Shown here in pieces: positions 33,603 to 45,555 of a stretch of DNA of 64,000 bases. A program made the position numbers and the translations under genes. Each line of letters begins with the position of its first letter. Position 1 is the first letter of the stretch. Below the pieces are notes generated by a model. The model had not been told where the DNA came from, did no database searches, and worked only from the letters and a program-made list of their open reading frames with translations. Location: NCBI GenBank assembly GCA_014529385.2, contig CM043949.1:110267977-110331976 (forward strand), read 5' to 3'. This DNA comes from Adiantum capillus-veneris. Lineage: Eukaryota; Streptophyta; Polypodiopsida; Polypodiales; Pteridaceae.

Positions 33603-36600
33603 ATGAGTAGCGACGAGGATGTGGGACCGTCCAACCGAAACACCTATCTCTCAACGAGGGTCTTATGTCCTTGTAATCAATGCAAGCATGCTGTGCGACG
33701 GACTAGACGTGTTTCTTTGCAGCACGTTCGCGAATTTGGCGAGTTCGATCCATCTATTATAGATCGAGTTGTTGCCAATTATAACTCGTCGGACTCTGAC
33801 GCTGGCCAACAAGCAGCAATCTTGCAACCCAATAGACGTATTCGCAGGCGCTTTGGTCAAGTAGCATATGTGAGGCCACAAGATGTAGCCTCTGACAGCT
33901 CGGGGGATGATCATGCAGAGCACATTCCCAACGAGGCAATGTTTGAGCCCGAGATTGATGAAATGATCGAGACGATCATGGATTCAGAAAGGCTTATCTA
34001 TGATGATATGAAAAGTGAAGCCGATACATCATTGTATAATGGAGCACGTATGTCTAGATTGAAAGCACTCCTGGTTCTTCTCAACATGCAGGCAAAGTTT
34101 GGATGGAGTGACACTAGCATCACAGCGCTTTTCAGGTGATCTATTACAATTAGTTTACTTTAATAGAACTCTAAATGTATAATGATCTGATAGATTTTTA
34201 CACGACTGTATCATATTTTTATGTTGTGTAGATTGCTGAAAGAGCACATTCTACCAGCTGACAATGTGATGCCAGATTCCCGAGATGAAGCAAGAAAGAT
34301 TTTGCGAAACTTGGGGATGGATTACAATTCTATCCACGCTTGTCCTAATGACTGCATTCTTTTCAGAGGGGAATACACAGACATGGAGAAGTGTCCGAAA
34401 TGTGATTCCGAAAGATATCGAGTAGATCTCCACGGGACAAAAATTCCACAAAAGGTTTTGCGACATTTTCCTTTGCTTCTCGCATCAAGCATTTCTTCGA
34501 ATGTAAGTCCATGGCCGCCCTAGCATCATGGCATGAGGAGAATAAATCTTCGGATGGTGTGCTACGAATTCCTGCAGATTGCGCAGCCTGGAAACATATA
34601 GATGGAACATGGTCGGATTTTGCCAGGGAAGCTCGAAATTTGCGCTTAGGCCTGGCTATGGATGGCGTAAATCCATTTGGTCAAAGATCAACATCTTACA
34701 GTGTATGGCCCGTTGTCATCGTCAACTACAACATTCCCCCGTGGTTGACTACGAAGAAGGGGCACCTATGGCTAAGCTTGATTGTGCCAGGGCGATATAA
34801 AGTGGGGAATATGGATGTGTATCTTCGTCCACTATTGGAAGAGCTACAACAATTGTGGATTGGCATAGAGGTGGTGGATATGAGCCGACACACAGGACGA
34901 CGGAATGCTTTGATCAGAGGTATTCTAATGTGGACCATGCATGACTATCCCGGGCTAACAGAATGCTCAGGTGATCTATTGACACTCCTCTCTCAGACAC
35001 TGTAAATCTTGTTTTTTCCCATAGTTGATCTATTATCATGTGTATACATGCAGGGCTTCAAACAAGCGGATACAGAGCATGTGTCACATGTGGACCTAGA
35101 CTGAATGCACGTAGGGCACCCTCACTGAAGAAGCAAATCTACGAAGGTCATCAAGCGTATCTTCCGGAGAATCATGTGTTACGCGACGGCTTTTTGGGAA
35201 GAGAGCCACCAAGGATGTCTGCACAAGCATGGTTAGAGCAGAAGGAGATGTGCGATGACGGATTGCCTCCAGGGATGAAGAGACTATCTCTATGGTACGA
35301 GTTACCATACTGGCCCCGACTCGTGATCAATCACTTGCTCGATCCAATGCACATATTCAAGAATGTGGGTAATCTACTATGGGACCATTTGACCGGCAAG
35401 AAAGATACTTTGGGAGCCAGAGTTGACCTTAGAAATGTGGATCGTATGGAGCAATATTGGCCGCAAACAGCGTCTGATGGATCGATAAAACTTCCTAAAG
35501 CACCATGGATTTTCACAGGAGCCCAAGAACGCAAAGTAAAAGAGGCCATTCGATCTTTGCGGACCCCCACTGGCGTAATGCACTCGCTCCGAACGTGTTT
35601 TACTAAAGAAGGAAAGCTTACCGGTTTGAAGTCACACGATTGGCATAAAATGTGTCAGGTACGTTCATAGTGGACTTTAATATCATTGCATAAAATGTGG
35701 ACTTTAATATCATTGCTGCACATACTTTACAGTTTATTTTACCGGTTGCCATTGAGGGATGTTTGTCTCTCGACATCCGTAACACAATCTACAAACTTGC
35801 AAAGCTGGTGCAATGGATCTCACAAAAGGAGATCGACGTAGACTCCATACCATTCGCCAAACTAAATGCTGCGGAGCTTGTGTGCATGTTTGAGAAACAT
35901 TTTCCTACTACAATACTAACCATTCAGGTGCATCTTCTTATTCACATAGTTGATGAGGTGGAAATAGCTGGCACAGTTCATTCCAGATGGATGTTCTTCT
36001 TAGAGCGTTTCATGAAAACGCTTAAGGGATATGTGCGTCAAAAGGCACGTCCGGAGGGTAGCATGGCAGAAGGTTGGTTGGTATCAGAGTCCCTAGTGTA
36101 CATTGGAGAGTGGCTAGACGGATTTGATAAATCCCGGGACACGCTATGGCGAACCATAGATGATGAGCGCATATCTGGGATTATCATGTGCAATCTCGGT
36201 GTTGAGAAGAAGATGACGGAAGATCTAGAGGCTAAAATCAACCGATTTTGCATGCTTCACAATCCAGTGATGCAAAAGTGGATTTCACAATATGAGGATG
36301 CAAAGCAAGAGCGACAAAGGGCACGAATCGAGTGGAGACGGGGAAGACGACCACCGATGCACTATCCAGCGGTTCTGGAGAGCCTACCAACCTTCATGAG
36401 CTTAAGATGGTTGCACAACCAATTGAAAAGCGCACAACAATGCGGTGACGAAGTGACTGAAGAAGAGTGGGAGTACTCTCGGGGTTGCGCGACCAAGGTA
36501 AGTTTGCAATGTACGACTAGCAAGTGACTTTATTTATAAACGTTTGAACAGCCACTCATAATCTATGTTCGTTGTAGTATAAGTCATACACAGCAGCATG

Positions 36601-37323
36601 GTGTAAAGGTCGACATTTTAGGGTGGAACGAATCGACAAAAAGCGTTTTACTCAAGATTGTGGAATCATGGCAAAATTTGAACAGTCTAGTCGACGACGT
36701 TCCTCTGATGCAGATCCCGTGGTGGCGGAACTCACTTACTTCGGCACGCTGCAAGAGATTTTGAGGATCGATTACAGAGGATTTTTTGTCGACTTGTTCG
36801 ACGTGCAATGGTTCAAGATAATCATGGAGGGTCGAAACGCTACTGTGCGTAGAGGAGAGTCTGGTTTTCTTGAGGTGGATTCTACTAAGAAATGGACTGA
36901 CCTAAGAGACACTTTCGTACTACCCGAGCATTGTGAACAAGTAAGTATATAAATAGTTAACATCCCCCTTTTACAAGTTATGTGGCTCTCATGTAAGTTA
37001 TGTGGCTCTGGCAGGTAGTATTTCATCCTACAAAGTCTACATCAAACTGGTGGTACGTCATAGAGGTAGCCCCTCGTAGTGCAAGGACGTATGAAGGCTA
37101 CCATGTGCCAATCACAACGACATCAATGGAGGAGATCAGAGAAGATGCTCAATCAGAAGCCGCTGCGGTGGTGCCAGACGAGCATCAAGATGCTACTACT
37201 CTATATGGGATGCATGCAGAGGAGCTACAAAATGAAACAGAGGATATGTGTTTAAACGGAGAGCTCTATATAGATATAGGAAGTTATGCTGAGTTATGCG
37301 AGGATGAGAGAGAGATCTCTTAA
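33603..37323 (+). CDS. CACTA transposase (TNPD/tnp2 type), six exons, one frameshift
   Basis: Probable exons 33603-34135, 34232-34970, 35054-35658, 35733-36497, 36578-36940 and 37015-37323; all junctions are GT/AG and keep the frame. Domains in order: Transpos_assoc-like N-terminus (CPCNQCKHAVRR); Transposase_21 (CPKCDSERY; LAMDGVNPFG with the first catalytic Asp; MWTMHDYPGL with the second; LLDPMHIFKNVGN with the third); DUF4218 (HSRWMFFLERFMKTLKGYVR); DUF4216 (YRGFFVDLFDVQW, then NWWYVIEVAPR). It cuts and joins the CACTA ends in the nucleus. In exon 2 near 34476 a one-base deletion changes frame between RHFPLL and RIKHFF; otherwise the gene is open. The intron after exon 3 contains a short direct duplication. 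The start is the first Met of the open frame. Confidence 0.93.
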
Positions 37324-37595
37324 AGCCACAAATATTGTATTTGAACAATTTTGCTCCGTGCTGTAAAAGCTCTAGCTCTCTAAGTAGCTTCCATGGTGTG
37401 TAACGCTCTTTTCTACTCGCGCTCACATCTTTTGATTGAAAATTCTGAGTTTTCGACTTGCCTCTTCTATCACTCGATTCATTGCGTCATTGTATTTATA
37501 TGCGTCATTACGTCATTGTATTTAATGGTCTTTGCGTCATTGTCTACTCTATTCATTCAATAAGGAGTTTAAATATTCGTGTGTTTAATGCAGGT

Positions 37596-38909
37596 ATGGA
37601 TGATGAGGAGTTTCTTTCTTCTTTGTCACCGCAGCAGAGACAGTGGTACGTGGAGCGTCATCGCTCTGGCGCATCATCGCGTGTTCCTACACCATCTGCA
37701 TCTCCCTCTCTTTCGGAGCATTCGGCGCGCTCCGAAGCTTCGGCGTCGACGAGACGAGCGTCACACTCGTCTAGACACCGGCGCTCTAGTGGTGGCGGTG
37801 GCGGTTGTTGTGGGGATTCCGCCACCGATGCCTCCACACCGCCTCGTGTTCGACGAGGCTCTTTACCCTCCCCTTCTTTGCCCGCCCCCACACCAGCCAC
37901 AGCATCGCCGTCTACGCCAGGTTTTGCACGGCTGACTGTTCCTAGAAGCTACACACCTCTACCTACTCCGCCAGGAGCCACCCCACTCGACACTCCTCGC
38001 TTCGGCGCCCAGACGCCGATGGAGACACCTAACGTCCGTACCCCCATCGACACGCCGCTAGAGACCCCTGCCGGGACACCCAGGTTCACGCGTCACCGGC
38101 CAGAGGGCTTGCCTTACTCCGTCGACATCAGCGGCGGCATCATCATGGATGATGACGGCAAGAAGGTGATCTCGCGCATGCGTGGTCTTTGCTCTCAACT
38201 GTTTAGACACTATATACTAAACAAATGGAGTGAAGTACCAAGTGATTTAAAAAACAGAGTCATCAGCATACTTCATGATGAGTTTCTCGTTCCAACACGG
38301 GATCAGCGCTTCAATGAAGACCTGATGAAGATTCGAATGAGCGAATACTGCAAACACAAGCGTTCCGAAGTGCAAAAAGCAATCAAGAATGGGTGGAATA
38401 GGCCAGATTGGCTGGCCAAAGAAGATTGGAAGAATGCGAAGAAAGCAGCGCGCGAGAATCCCGACAAGTGGAAGCAACAAAAGGATGCAGCCAGAGCGCG
38501 AGTAGAGGCAGGGAGCTCGCACCACTTGGGGAGCGGTGGATGGGCATCATTTGAGGCCGATTTTGTAAGTCTTTTCACATTGCTCTTTATGCATGTTCGA
38601 TAGTTTAGGGTTTATGAGTTTTTTAGTTCTAACATAATGAAATCTTTGTATGTTTTGACAGTGGTCGATGACAGGACGTGATCCCACACCGTACGAGCGC
38701 GAGTACGCAGGCAGGAAGGGCTTAAACGCCCTGATGTACATTCTCAGTTCTCGCGGCGGCATGGTTAGTATTAGGGTTTACTCTTTTTTATTTTTTGTAT
38801 TGTTTTATAAATGTCGTTATATGTTTATATTTACTGAAAACTGTCTTATTGTCTTTTTTTGCAGAATCCGACAGATACGCCGCTTGGACGCGATGAGACG
38901 TCTGATTAG
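37596..38909 (+). CDS. CACTA TNPA-like protein (Transposase_24 type), three exons, intact
   Basis: Exons 37596-38564, 38663-38763 and 38865-38909, with GT/AG borders and frame kept; about 370 residues. The first 200 residues are Ser/Pro/Thr-rich and look disordered, with repeats of the form TPxxTP. The second half is basic and helical (VIMRMR-like, SDLKNRVISILHDEF, MSEYCKHKRSEVQKAI), the pattern of the plant Ptta/En/Spm transposase family that binds subterminal repeats. A further Met in the same frame lies upstream (37458), but the AATGCAG just before 37596 looks like a splice acceptor, so I chose this start. In En/Spm such a protein binds the element ends and helps transposition and promoter control; that role is inferred here. 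Confidence 0.82.
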
Positions 38910-39269
38910 ACGACGTCAGTTTAGCCGTAGCTAGATAGCATTAGTTTAGGGTTTCTCATAGCTTATGTATTATGAGACGGATTTTATACGTCTTTTTGAA
39001 CCATGTATATTATTACATTTGTCACCGCAATTCCTTTTGCCAATCAATTCTTTATGCCTATGATGTTGTACAATTGTCATTATTACATTTGCCAATCAAT
39101 TCAGTTTGTCTATGATGTGTACAATTGTCAATTTTGCAAACAATGCATCTTGTGGGTGACTATTTTGGGTCTATTATTTACTTTTGCACTTTTTTTAAAA
39201 AGTGAATCAAGTACAATATGGTTGATGGGTGGCAGGACATTCAATGCCCTGCCACCAAAAAAATATTCA
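38910..39269. other. CACTA 3' non-coding segment
   Basis: AT-rich; short direct repeats of ATTACATTTGCCAATCAATTC and ATGATGT...ACAATTGTCA. No gene recognised. Confidence 0.6.
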
Positions 39270-39532
39270 CTCAGGTGTCGCTATAAGCGTCGCTATTTAT
39301 GGCTCTGTAGCGTCGCTATATGCGTCGCTATACTCTCCCTGAGAGCGTCGCTATGTGCGTCGCTATAGGCGTCGCTATGAGCGTCGCTATATAGCGACTC
39401 CTATAGCGACGCCTATAGCGACGCTCTCGTAGCGACGCTTTTAGCGACGCTCATAGCGACGCCGGGGGTTATAAAAACCCAATGTATTTCCGTCGCTAAA
39501 AGCGTCACAAGAGCACACAACCTCTTGTAGTG
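39270..39532. repeat. Right subterminal repeats and end of the CACTA element
   Basis: At least fifteen copies of GCGTCGCTA or its complement in both orientations, with a central foldback near 39385-39410, then the end CCTCTTGTAGTG. Confidence 0.93.
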
Positions 39533-39535
39533 AAT

Positions 39536-39988
39536 GATTGGGTCTTACTTACGTTTCCTAAGGCTTGATTGAGGCAAACAACGGGCAAAAATCCTACGGG
39601 CCATCAAAAGTATTATGCTAAACTAGCAAAAAGATACTATGGTCCTTTTCAAATTTTGAAGCCAATCAATGAGGTGGCTTATCAACTCAAGTTGCCTAAC
39701 CATTGGATCATACACAATGCTTTTCATGTGAGCCTACTTAAGCCCTACAAAGGAGAGCCTCCAAATGAACCAATTATTGAAGACCCTCCCGAAATTGAAG
39801 ACCAAGAAGAGGTGCTACAACCTGAAGCTATCCTTCGGCATGAAAAGGTACTACGACATGGTAATATTACTTGACGGTATCTTATTAAGTTCAAAAATTA
39901 TCCTTTTGAAGATGCTAGATGGATGCAAGGAATCCAGCTTAAGGATAGTATGAACCTTGTCAACGCTTACAATGCTACATTAGAGTAA
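39536..39988 (+). pseudogene. Gypsy polyprotein C-terminus with chromodomain
   Basis: Continues the frame left at 31831 (DWVLLTFPKA, then a TGA). After it come [16 protein letters not shown] and [12 protein letters not shown], the integrase C-terminal part, and a chromodomain ([11 protein letters not shown]; after a stop near 39872, RYLIKFKNYPFEDARWM). The chromodomain directs integration to particular chromatin in related elements. Confidence 0.9.
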
Positions 39989-40345
39989 GAAAATGTAGAT
40001 GTTTCTTTTAAATGATCAATGTTTTTGTCTTATAAGACTAATTCTCTCTTTATTGTGCACAAATTTAAGTAGTATGCATACTAAGAATCATGTTTGGTAT
40101 GACGACGTCTCTCAAACACCATGTAGAATTTTTCTCTCTACTTGGGAGGATGAAATGGACTAAAGAGCAGACATGCTTGCGACAGCTATGTCTCCCAAGC
40201 ACCAAATGGATTAGTCATCCATCTTGGAATGATGTCGTAGGGTAAAAAGGGATCCTCTACCCGCTAAGACAAACTCACTAATAACTATGGATTTATCTCT
40301 TTTACCTCATACTCAAGGATGACTATGATTTCAAGAGAGAGGTAA
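39989..40345 (+). other. Gypsy 3' untranslated region and purine-rich tract
   Basis: No coding. AAGAGAGAGGTAA at 40333-40345 directly before the 3' LTR serves as polypurine tract candidate. Confidence 0.75.
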
Positions 40346-41996
40346 TGTCATTAAATCTAATATCTAACCAACCCAAATGATTTTCTCATATTAAACTAAT
40401 CATTTAATGTGGGATAATAAACGGGAACAAGGGTTAAAATATAGACATGTGCTTATGGATCTATCTCAATACGGGGCCAATGGTAAAGGGGCCCCAAATG
40501 AGAGATGGTCTGTCAAAGAGAAAAGTTAACTAATGGAGCTTAAAAGACCTTAGGGTTAGCTTCATTAAAGACATCCAATGGTTAGTGTTAAAAGTCCTTT
40601 GACCTTAGGCAAGCTAGGATTGAGCTTGAGGTAGGAACCTGACCTAAACTTACCTTTGACCTTAGGCAAGCTAGGGCTGAGCTTGAGGTGGGAACCCGAC
40701 CTAAACTTGCCTTTGACCTTAGGCAAGGTAGGGCTGAGCTTGAGGTGGGAACTCCACCTAAGGTGTTTGTCATGTTTGATGACTAAGATACTTGAGGTAC
40801 TTGTCATACTTAATGAGGAAGGTGCTTGAGAAGCTTCCTATGCATGGGGGGTAAGGTGCTTGAGTCAAAAAGAGACCCTAACAACTTAATGAAGAAGTTT
40901 CTTGAGAATCTTCCTATGCATGAAAGTCCCAAAGTTAGGGGATTCTTTGACCTAACCTTCCACTCACCCAAAGGGCACCTCTTTTCTAAAAGGGCACATG
41001 GGACACATGTCAGACTCTCACTAAGCTTAACCACATGGTGTGCTTGAATGCTATTGGTTGGGCTAAAGAGGGGTCCAATGAGCTTCTAGTTCCATCCAAC
41101 AAATATCTAGATATTTTCAAGCTCTCTCTCTCTCTCTCTAAGGGATAAGGAGGACACTTGTCAAAAAACTACCCATGTACTGGAGTGCATGTTGCATGTA
41201 ATTGGCTAGGGGGAGAGGAGTCCAATGAGCTTGAGGCATATGGAAAAGCCACCACTCGCCCCAAGCAAGCAAGGGGGGGTGCTAGGGGGATATACACCAC
41301 ACACACACTCATTGTGTGGATTCATTCTCACTTGGTGAAAGTTGAGGAACTCCACCTCCTTCTCCAAGCTTGTGAGAAGTGAGAGACTACACCAACACTC
41401 TTGGCTATGGAATGCAAATCCAACCAAGAGCCATGTTTCAATGCTTAAGCTTGCCATTTTCTCCATACTATGCTATTATGTATGCTAGCAAGAAGAGTAA
41501 TGATAAGTGAGGATCTATTTCTTTCTCCTATGGAATGTTTCTTCTTCCTCTTCCCTATCCTCATTCCCCGCTAGCTCTCTCCACCTTCGAAGGTGTTTGA
41601 GGCCTTGAGACTAAGGCTTTGGATAGTTAATGCTTTCTACAAAGTTTATGTTATACTTGTGATGCATGAAGCTTTCCATCTTCATTGCATCACCTAGGTC
41701 ACAAGGAACACAGAGATTGTATTGTACCAAGTCTCTCTTGATGGGAGAAACTATAATACAAATGTCTATTGGAGGGGGGACCGGCTCCATATGAATCCGG
41801 TCCTCAACTATTGTCATGTTCTCTAAACTCCCTGTCTTGCAAAAGTATTGTTTATGCCAAGTTAACTAAGTACCATGTTTATGTTGCTACCATCAATTAA
41901 GTTCACTCGCTATGCTCACAAAGTAATCTCTCAAAGGTGCTTCACCTAATTTCCTAATTTTGCTACTTTCAAAGTTCATAGGCCATTTCCATTACA
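40346..41996 (+). repeat. 3' LTR of the gypsy element
   Basis: 1651 bp from TGTCATTAAATC to CATTACA, followed by the duplication TGGAG. It contains the 57-bp tandem array at 40596-40763 and about 74 bp near 40880-40950 that the 5' LTR lacks. Confidence 0.96.
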
Positions 41997-42001
41997 TGGA
42001 G

Positions 42002-42157
42002 TCACCTTCATCACCCTCCGTCACCATAGAATGAAAATCGCTTTCCTTGGTCTTCAAATCTAGCACGACCTACCTGCCATTCTCTTTGTCTGGGAACATG
42101 AGAACTTTGCTCTCCCAACCCGGGGAGTCCACTATGTAAAAATTTCATAAAGCACGT
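42002..42157 (-). mobile_element. Old gypsy polyprotein, upstream part beyond the younger insertion
   Basis: The minus-strand frame here (VDSPGWESKVLMFPDKE, one stop, then SDFHSMVTEGDEGD) continues in phase into the minus-strand sequence at 20369, joining the two sides of the younger gypsy. The next LTR element cuts it again at 42157. Confidence 0.75.
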
Positions 42158-44535
42158 TTTCATGCCACTCCGCTCCCATGACAAGAAAATGAGCAAAGGA
42201 ATGCTGATCAAGAGTATTTGAATCCTGCATGGTTAATCAGCAGTTATAAGGGCTTGTGCTAGATGTGGCTCTAAGGGCCAAAAGATGTCTTGGTAATGCT
42301 ACACAGTGAGTGTGCTTAATGTGGTCATAGCTGAGGTTTTATAAATCAAAGTTGAAGTACTCAGAAAGCTCTACATGCATGTCTTTACGGCTCATCAATC
42401 GGAGCTACGGATAAGAAGTTATGTCAATTTTAAGTTGAGTCGATTGCTGATCCGTACCGCATTGGACAACTGCAGCTCAGGTGATAGAATTGAAATGAAT
42501 ATACAGTCCTGAACTGCTCACTCTGAGGAGCGCGTTGGTCTTTTCAGATCAGTGATCGGAGTCCCGCTTGCCAAGCTATGGGCCGTTAAAAGATTCTCCG
42601 GGGGCCGGTTCCGTGTCAGTCTAGCCGGCTCGGTCGGAGAGCCATCTGAGAATTTTTTAGCTTTATTTGGGTTTTGATAAGCGGGAGCAGCAAGTGCTTT
42701 GAAGAAATCTCTATCAAAAAGGTCGTCTTTTGGAATGCAATGATTGCAGGGAATGCTGACACGGTTGTGGTAAGGTGTACAACACTAAACTGGGTAACAA
42801 AAACCTCGATGATGATGTCAGTCGAGGGCGGCTGAAGAAAGATGTTGATGATAGCAATGCTTTAGTCGATGTTTACGCCAACTATGGTGGCTTACGAAAG
42901 CATAAATTCTTTTATGAGGTCTCACTGCAAGATACCATGCAAATGCGAAGGGCTTACGGAGCCTTGGTTAACTTACATACAATCGGTGCCTTGGTAAATT
43001 TCTTTGCCTAATGTGATGCCCTTATGAAGGAAGCCGACCGCCCAAGCCAAGCCACTTGGACAATGCCCGCCCACTAGAGAAAAGGCCGCCCGGCCATTGC
43101 CTAAAAAGGGGCGGCCACCCAATTAAAGAAAGAAGGTGTGAAGCCAAGCAAGAGAAAAAAAAAGTGCAAAGGGCGTGCAAGCTGCGAGCAGGCAGCGTGC
43201 AAGAGAATCCGCTCACTGTGAGCGCAGGGATCCTCGGGTCACGACGGCCATGAAGCGACTGTTTGCGAGCAACCCAGGGTGAACATTTTTGGTGTTGTTT
43301 CCACCGCAAACGGTGTTGGTCATCCTTCGAGCTGCCACACCATCAAGCAACCATTCCCATGAGCGATATTGCTAATGGGATGGCTAAAAATAGGGAGAAA
43401 AAAAAGCCCATGCAAAAGAAAGGGACGGCTCTTGGGGACTCATTCTTCTTCATCGTCTTGTTGTTGAGTTCTCTCTCCGAAAGAGGAAGCCAAGGCTCAT
43501 AGGCTCTAATAAACTGCTCTTAATTTGAGGAGCCCTCTCTCGGATTATCTCCTAAGCTCGGAATGATAAGTTCTCTTATCAGATTAACACAAGCTCGGAT
43601 AAGCGAAACTAAAGCTCTTTCTCCGAGAGAGGAGGCCGAACTCCTAAGCCAAGGTTAGCCCAAGTTCTTCTTTTTTTTTCATTTTGGATTGCCCTCTCTC
43701 TTGAGGAAGGAAGCTCTTAAGCTCTGATAATCATCTTGAAACCCGATCATCGAAATCTCCTAAGCTCTCATTTAAAAACCTCTTAAGCCATCTTTAATCG
43801 GCTCTTAACCTCATAAGCTCTCACAAGAGAAGCTCTTAAGCTCCCGTAAGTGAGCTAATCCTATTCTCCTTAAGCCTAATCTCTTGAATCCTTGAAGCCA
43901 AGCTTTCTTAAGCTCAAGCAAAGCCTAATCTCAATGCATTAGCAGAGCCTAACCTCAAGTTCATTAGTAGAGCCTAATTTAAACTCCTTAAGCCAATCCA
44001 AAGCTCTCGATTCAATTAGCCATATTTAGCCTTGATGACCATAATCTCCAATCTCATTAAGCCAATCTTAAGCCTTGATGATCACGAGATTTAAGCCAAG
44101 CTTCTCAAACGCTCTAAACCAAATCCTTAAGCCCTTAACGCGGATGAGCCTAATCTCTAAACCAAGTCATCTTAAGCCATCAAAACCTTAACCTGGATAG
44201 CCATTCGAATCGTGAAGCAGAAGCCAAATCAGACTGCCATTGGAAGAAGAAACGCCTGAGCCTTACCCGGAAGAAGCAGAAGGCGATACAAAGCAAGTCG
44301 TTGATAATTTTCTTGTTAGCACCTGGATTAAGCCAGGTTTCATCTTGTAAGGAGCATTAAGCCTCCATTAACGATTGATTAATGATGATTATTGTGGATT
44401 AACTGGAATTAAGAGTACCGTTTGTTTTGAGCTTTGTCTTGTTAATTGTGCCTGCTGCACCTCTTCCCTCGCACCTCTCACAGCCAGGGGCCCAATGCCT
44501 TCCCGGCTCACCATTCGCACAATTATCGCCCGACA
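42158..44535 (+). repeat. Left LTR of the LARD-like element
   Basis: Includes a PPR-like segment (42692-43011), a GATATC-centred palindrome (43356-43379) and from about 43500 to 44230 a quasi-repetitive tract rich in TTAAGC, AAGCTC and CCTAATCTC. Confidence 0.88.
42692..43011 (+). pseudogene. PPR gene fragment inside the left LTR
   Basis: One frame gives CFEEISIKKVVFWNAMIAGNA, matching the end of one pentatricopeptide repeat and the start of the next (family pattern VFDEM..VVSWNAMI.GY). After a gap, another frame gives SNALVDVYANYGGLRKHKFF, matching the next repeat (NALVDMYAKCGGL..A..VF). The right LTR carries the same segment. PPR proteins are host RNA-binding proteins of plastids and mitochondria; there is no intact product here. 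Capture by the retroelement is inferred. Confidence 0.72.
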
Positions 44536-44580
44536 TTCTTGGTGAACCCGACGCGAAACGAGTGGAGGTGGGAGGTCAGG
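44536..44580 (+). other. Possible primer-binding site region
   Basis: TTCTTGGTGAACCCGACG follows the left LTR directly. TGG starts are usual for primer sites, but I could not match this one to a particular tRNA. Confidence 0.3.
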
Positions 44581-45486
44581 ATGGAGATTCTAGCAGAATT
44601 GAAGCAGTTTATTGAAGATTACAACCTCAATAGATTTGATAAAAATCTAGCAACAACAGATCTGCCCAAAATGTTGGGCTTAGTTCAGGGATGCTTGCAA
44701 GAAGTAAAAGCTATAAAGAAGAAAAAGCAGATTGATGCTGCAGTGGAGATGGCACTTGATGATGTACATGAACATTATGGGATTTTTCAAGGTCATGGTC
44801 CAGATGGACTCCTTGCATGCTATCGATGAAGAGCCGAGGAATTCCAAAAGATCGGATGATTTCAACCTTTGAAGAAGTGGTAACCTCTGAGTTTAAAGAT
44901 AAGGTTCGAGAACTGGCAGAGACATACCCCACGCAGTGGGACTATTTTGCAGATGGTTTTGTTCATGAAAGCTCAAGAATTATCGAGTTAGCAATGAACG
45001 AGATTAATGAATGAAGCCAGATTGTTTTCTATAAAGAAGAAGGGGATCATATGCAGTTCCTTAATTATGATCAATTTTGGGACCATATTTCTGCAAGAAG
45101 TCAAAGCCAAGGCAAATACAGCTTTGGAAGTAGCGGATTCAATGACAAAGGACCATATTTTGAGCAACCAAGCAAAGGTACATAATGAATTTACTGCTGA
45201 AACCCAAATATATGATTTTTTTAAAAAGATTGCTCGCATGGAAGTTACCTCGAATAATGGTTCTTGTGAAGAGCCAGACTGTACAACAAAATTTTTTCAA
45301 GCTACTAACCTTGGCATGGGATGCTCTCAACAAGTTTATCAAGAAGATGAGCCACTACAGGCTTCTAATGGTTCTATCGGCACTATAGCTGAGCAGGGCA
45401 GCAGAGTTATTACAGATGATTGCAGAAACAAATCTATTATACATGCAATAGCTGATGAATTGGTCAAGACTGTGAACCTAACATAG
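44581..45486 (+). pseudogene. LARD internal ORFs, possibly gag-derived
   Basis: Frames 44581-44829, about 44826-45014 and 45007-45486 follow each other in different frames. The first two are charged and helical (ILAELKQFIEDYN; VTSEFKDKVRELAETYPTQWDYF), faintly like the gag core of plant gypsy elements. The third is Asn/Glu-rich with no motif I know. No function is claimed; the chain looks like one former protein broken by small indels. Confidence 0.45.
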
Positions 45487-45555
45487 GATGTACCTAATAA
45501 TGCCAATGAGCTTATGGTTGCTTCTGGCAATATGTTTGCCAATTCAATTATCATA

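Larger units (their letters stand above)
31832..39532 (+). mobile_element. Complete CACTA (En/Spm) DNA transposon
   Basis: 7701 bp with perfect 12-bp ends CACTACAAGAGG / CCTCTTGTAGTG and 3-bp duplication AAT. It holds subterminal repeat arrays, microsatellites, a decayed HMA-gene fragment, a transposase gene (33603-37323) and a TNPA-like gene (37596-38909). Insertion is between integrase and chromodomain of the gypsy polyprotein. One frameshift in the transposase is the only visible obstacle to autonomy. Confidence 0.98.
20375..41996 (+). mobile_element. Ty3/gypsy LTR retrotransposon with chromodomain, interrupted twice
   Basis: Both LTRs, an initiator-Met primer site, gag, protease, reverse transcriptase, RNase H, integrase, chromodomain and a purine-rich tract are present in order. 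Of the 21.6 kb, about 8.75 kb is its own; the rest is copia B (24025-29184) and a CACTA element (31832-39532). The reading continues on both sides of each insertion once one duplication copy is discounted. Domain order and the terminal chromodomain fit the chromovirus branch (Tekay/Del-like), an inference. Several frameshifts and stops make it non-autonomous. Confidence 0.97.
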
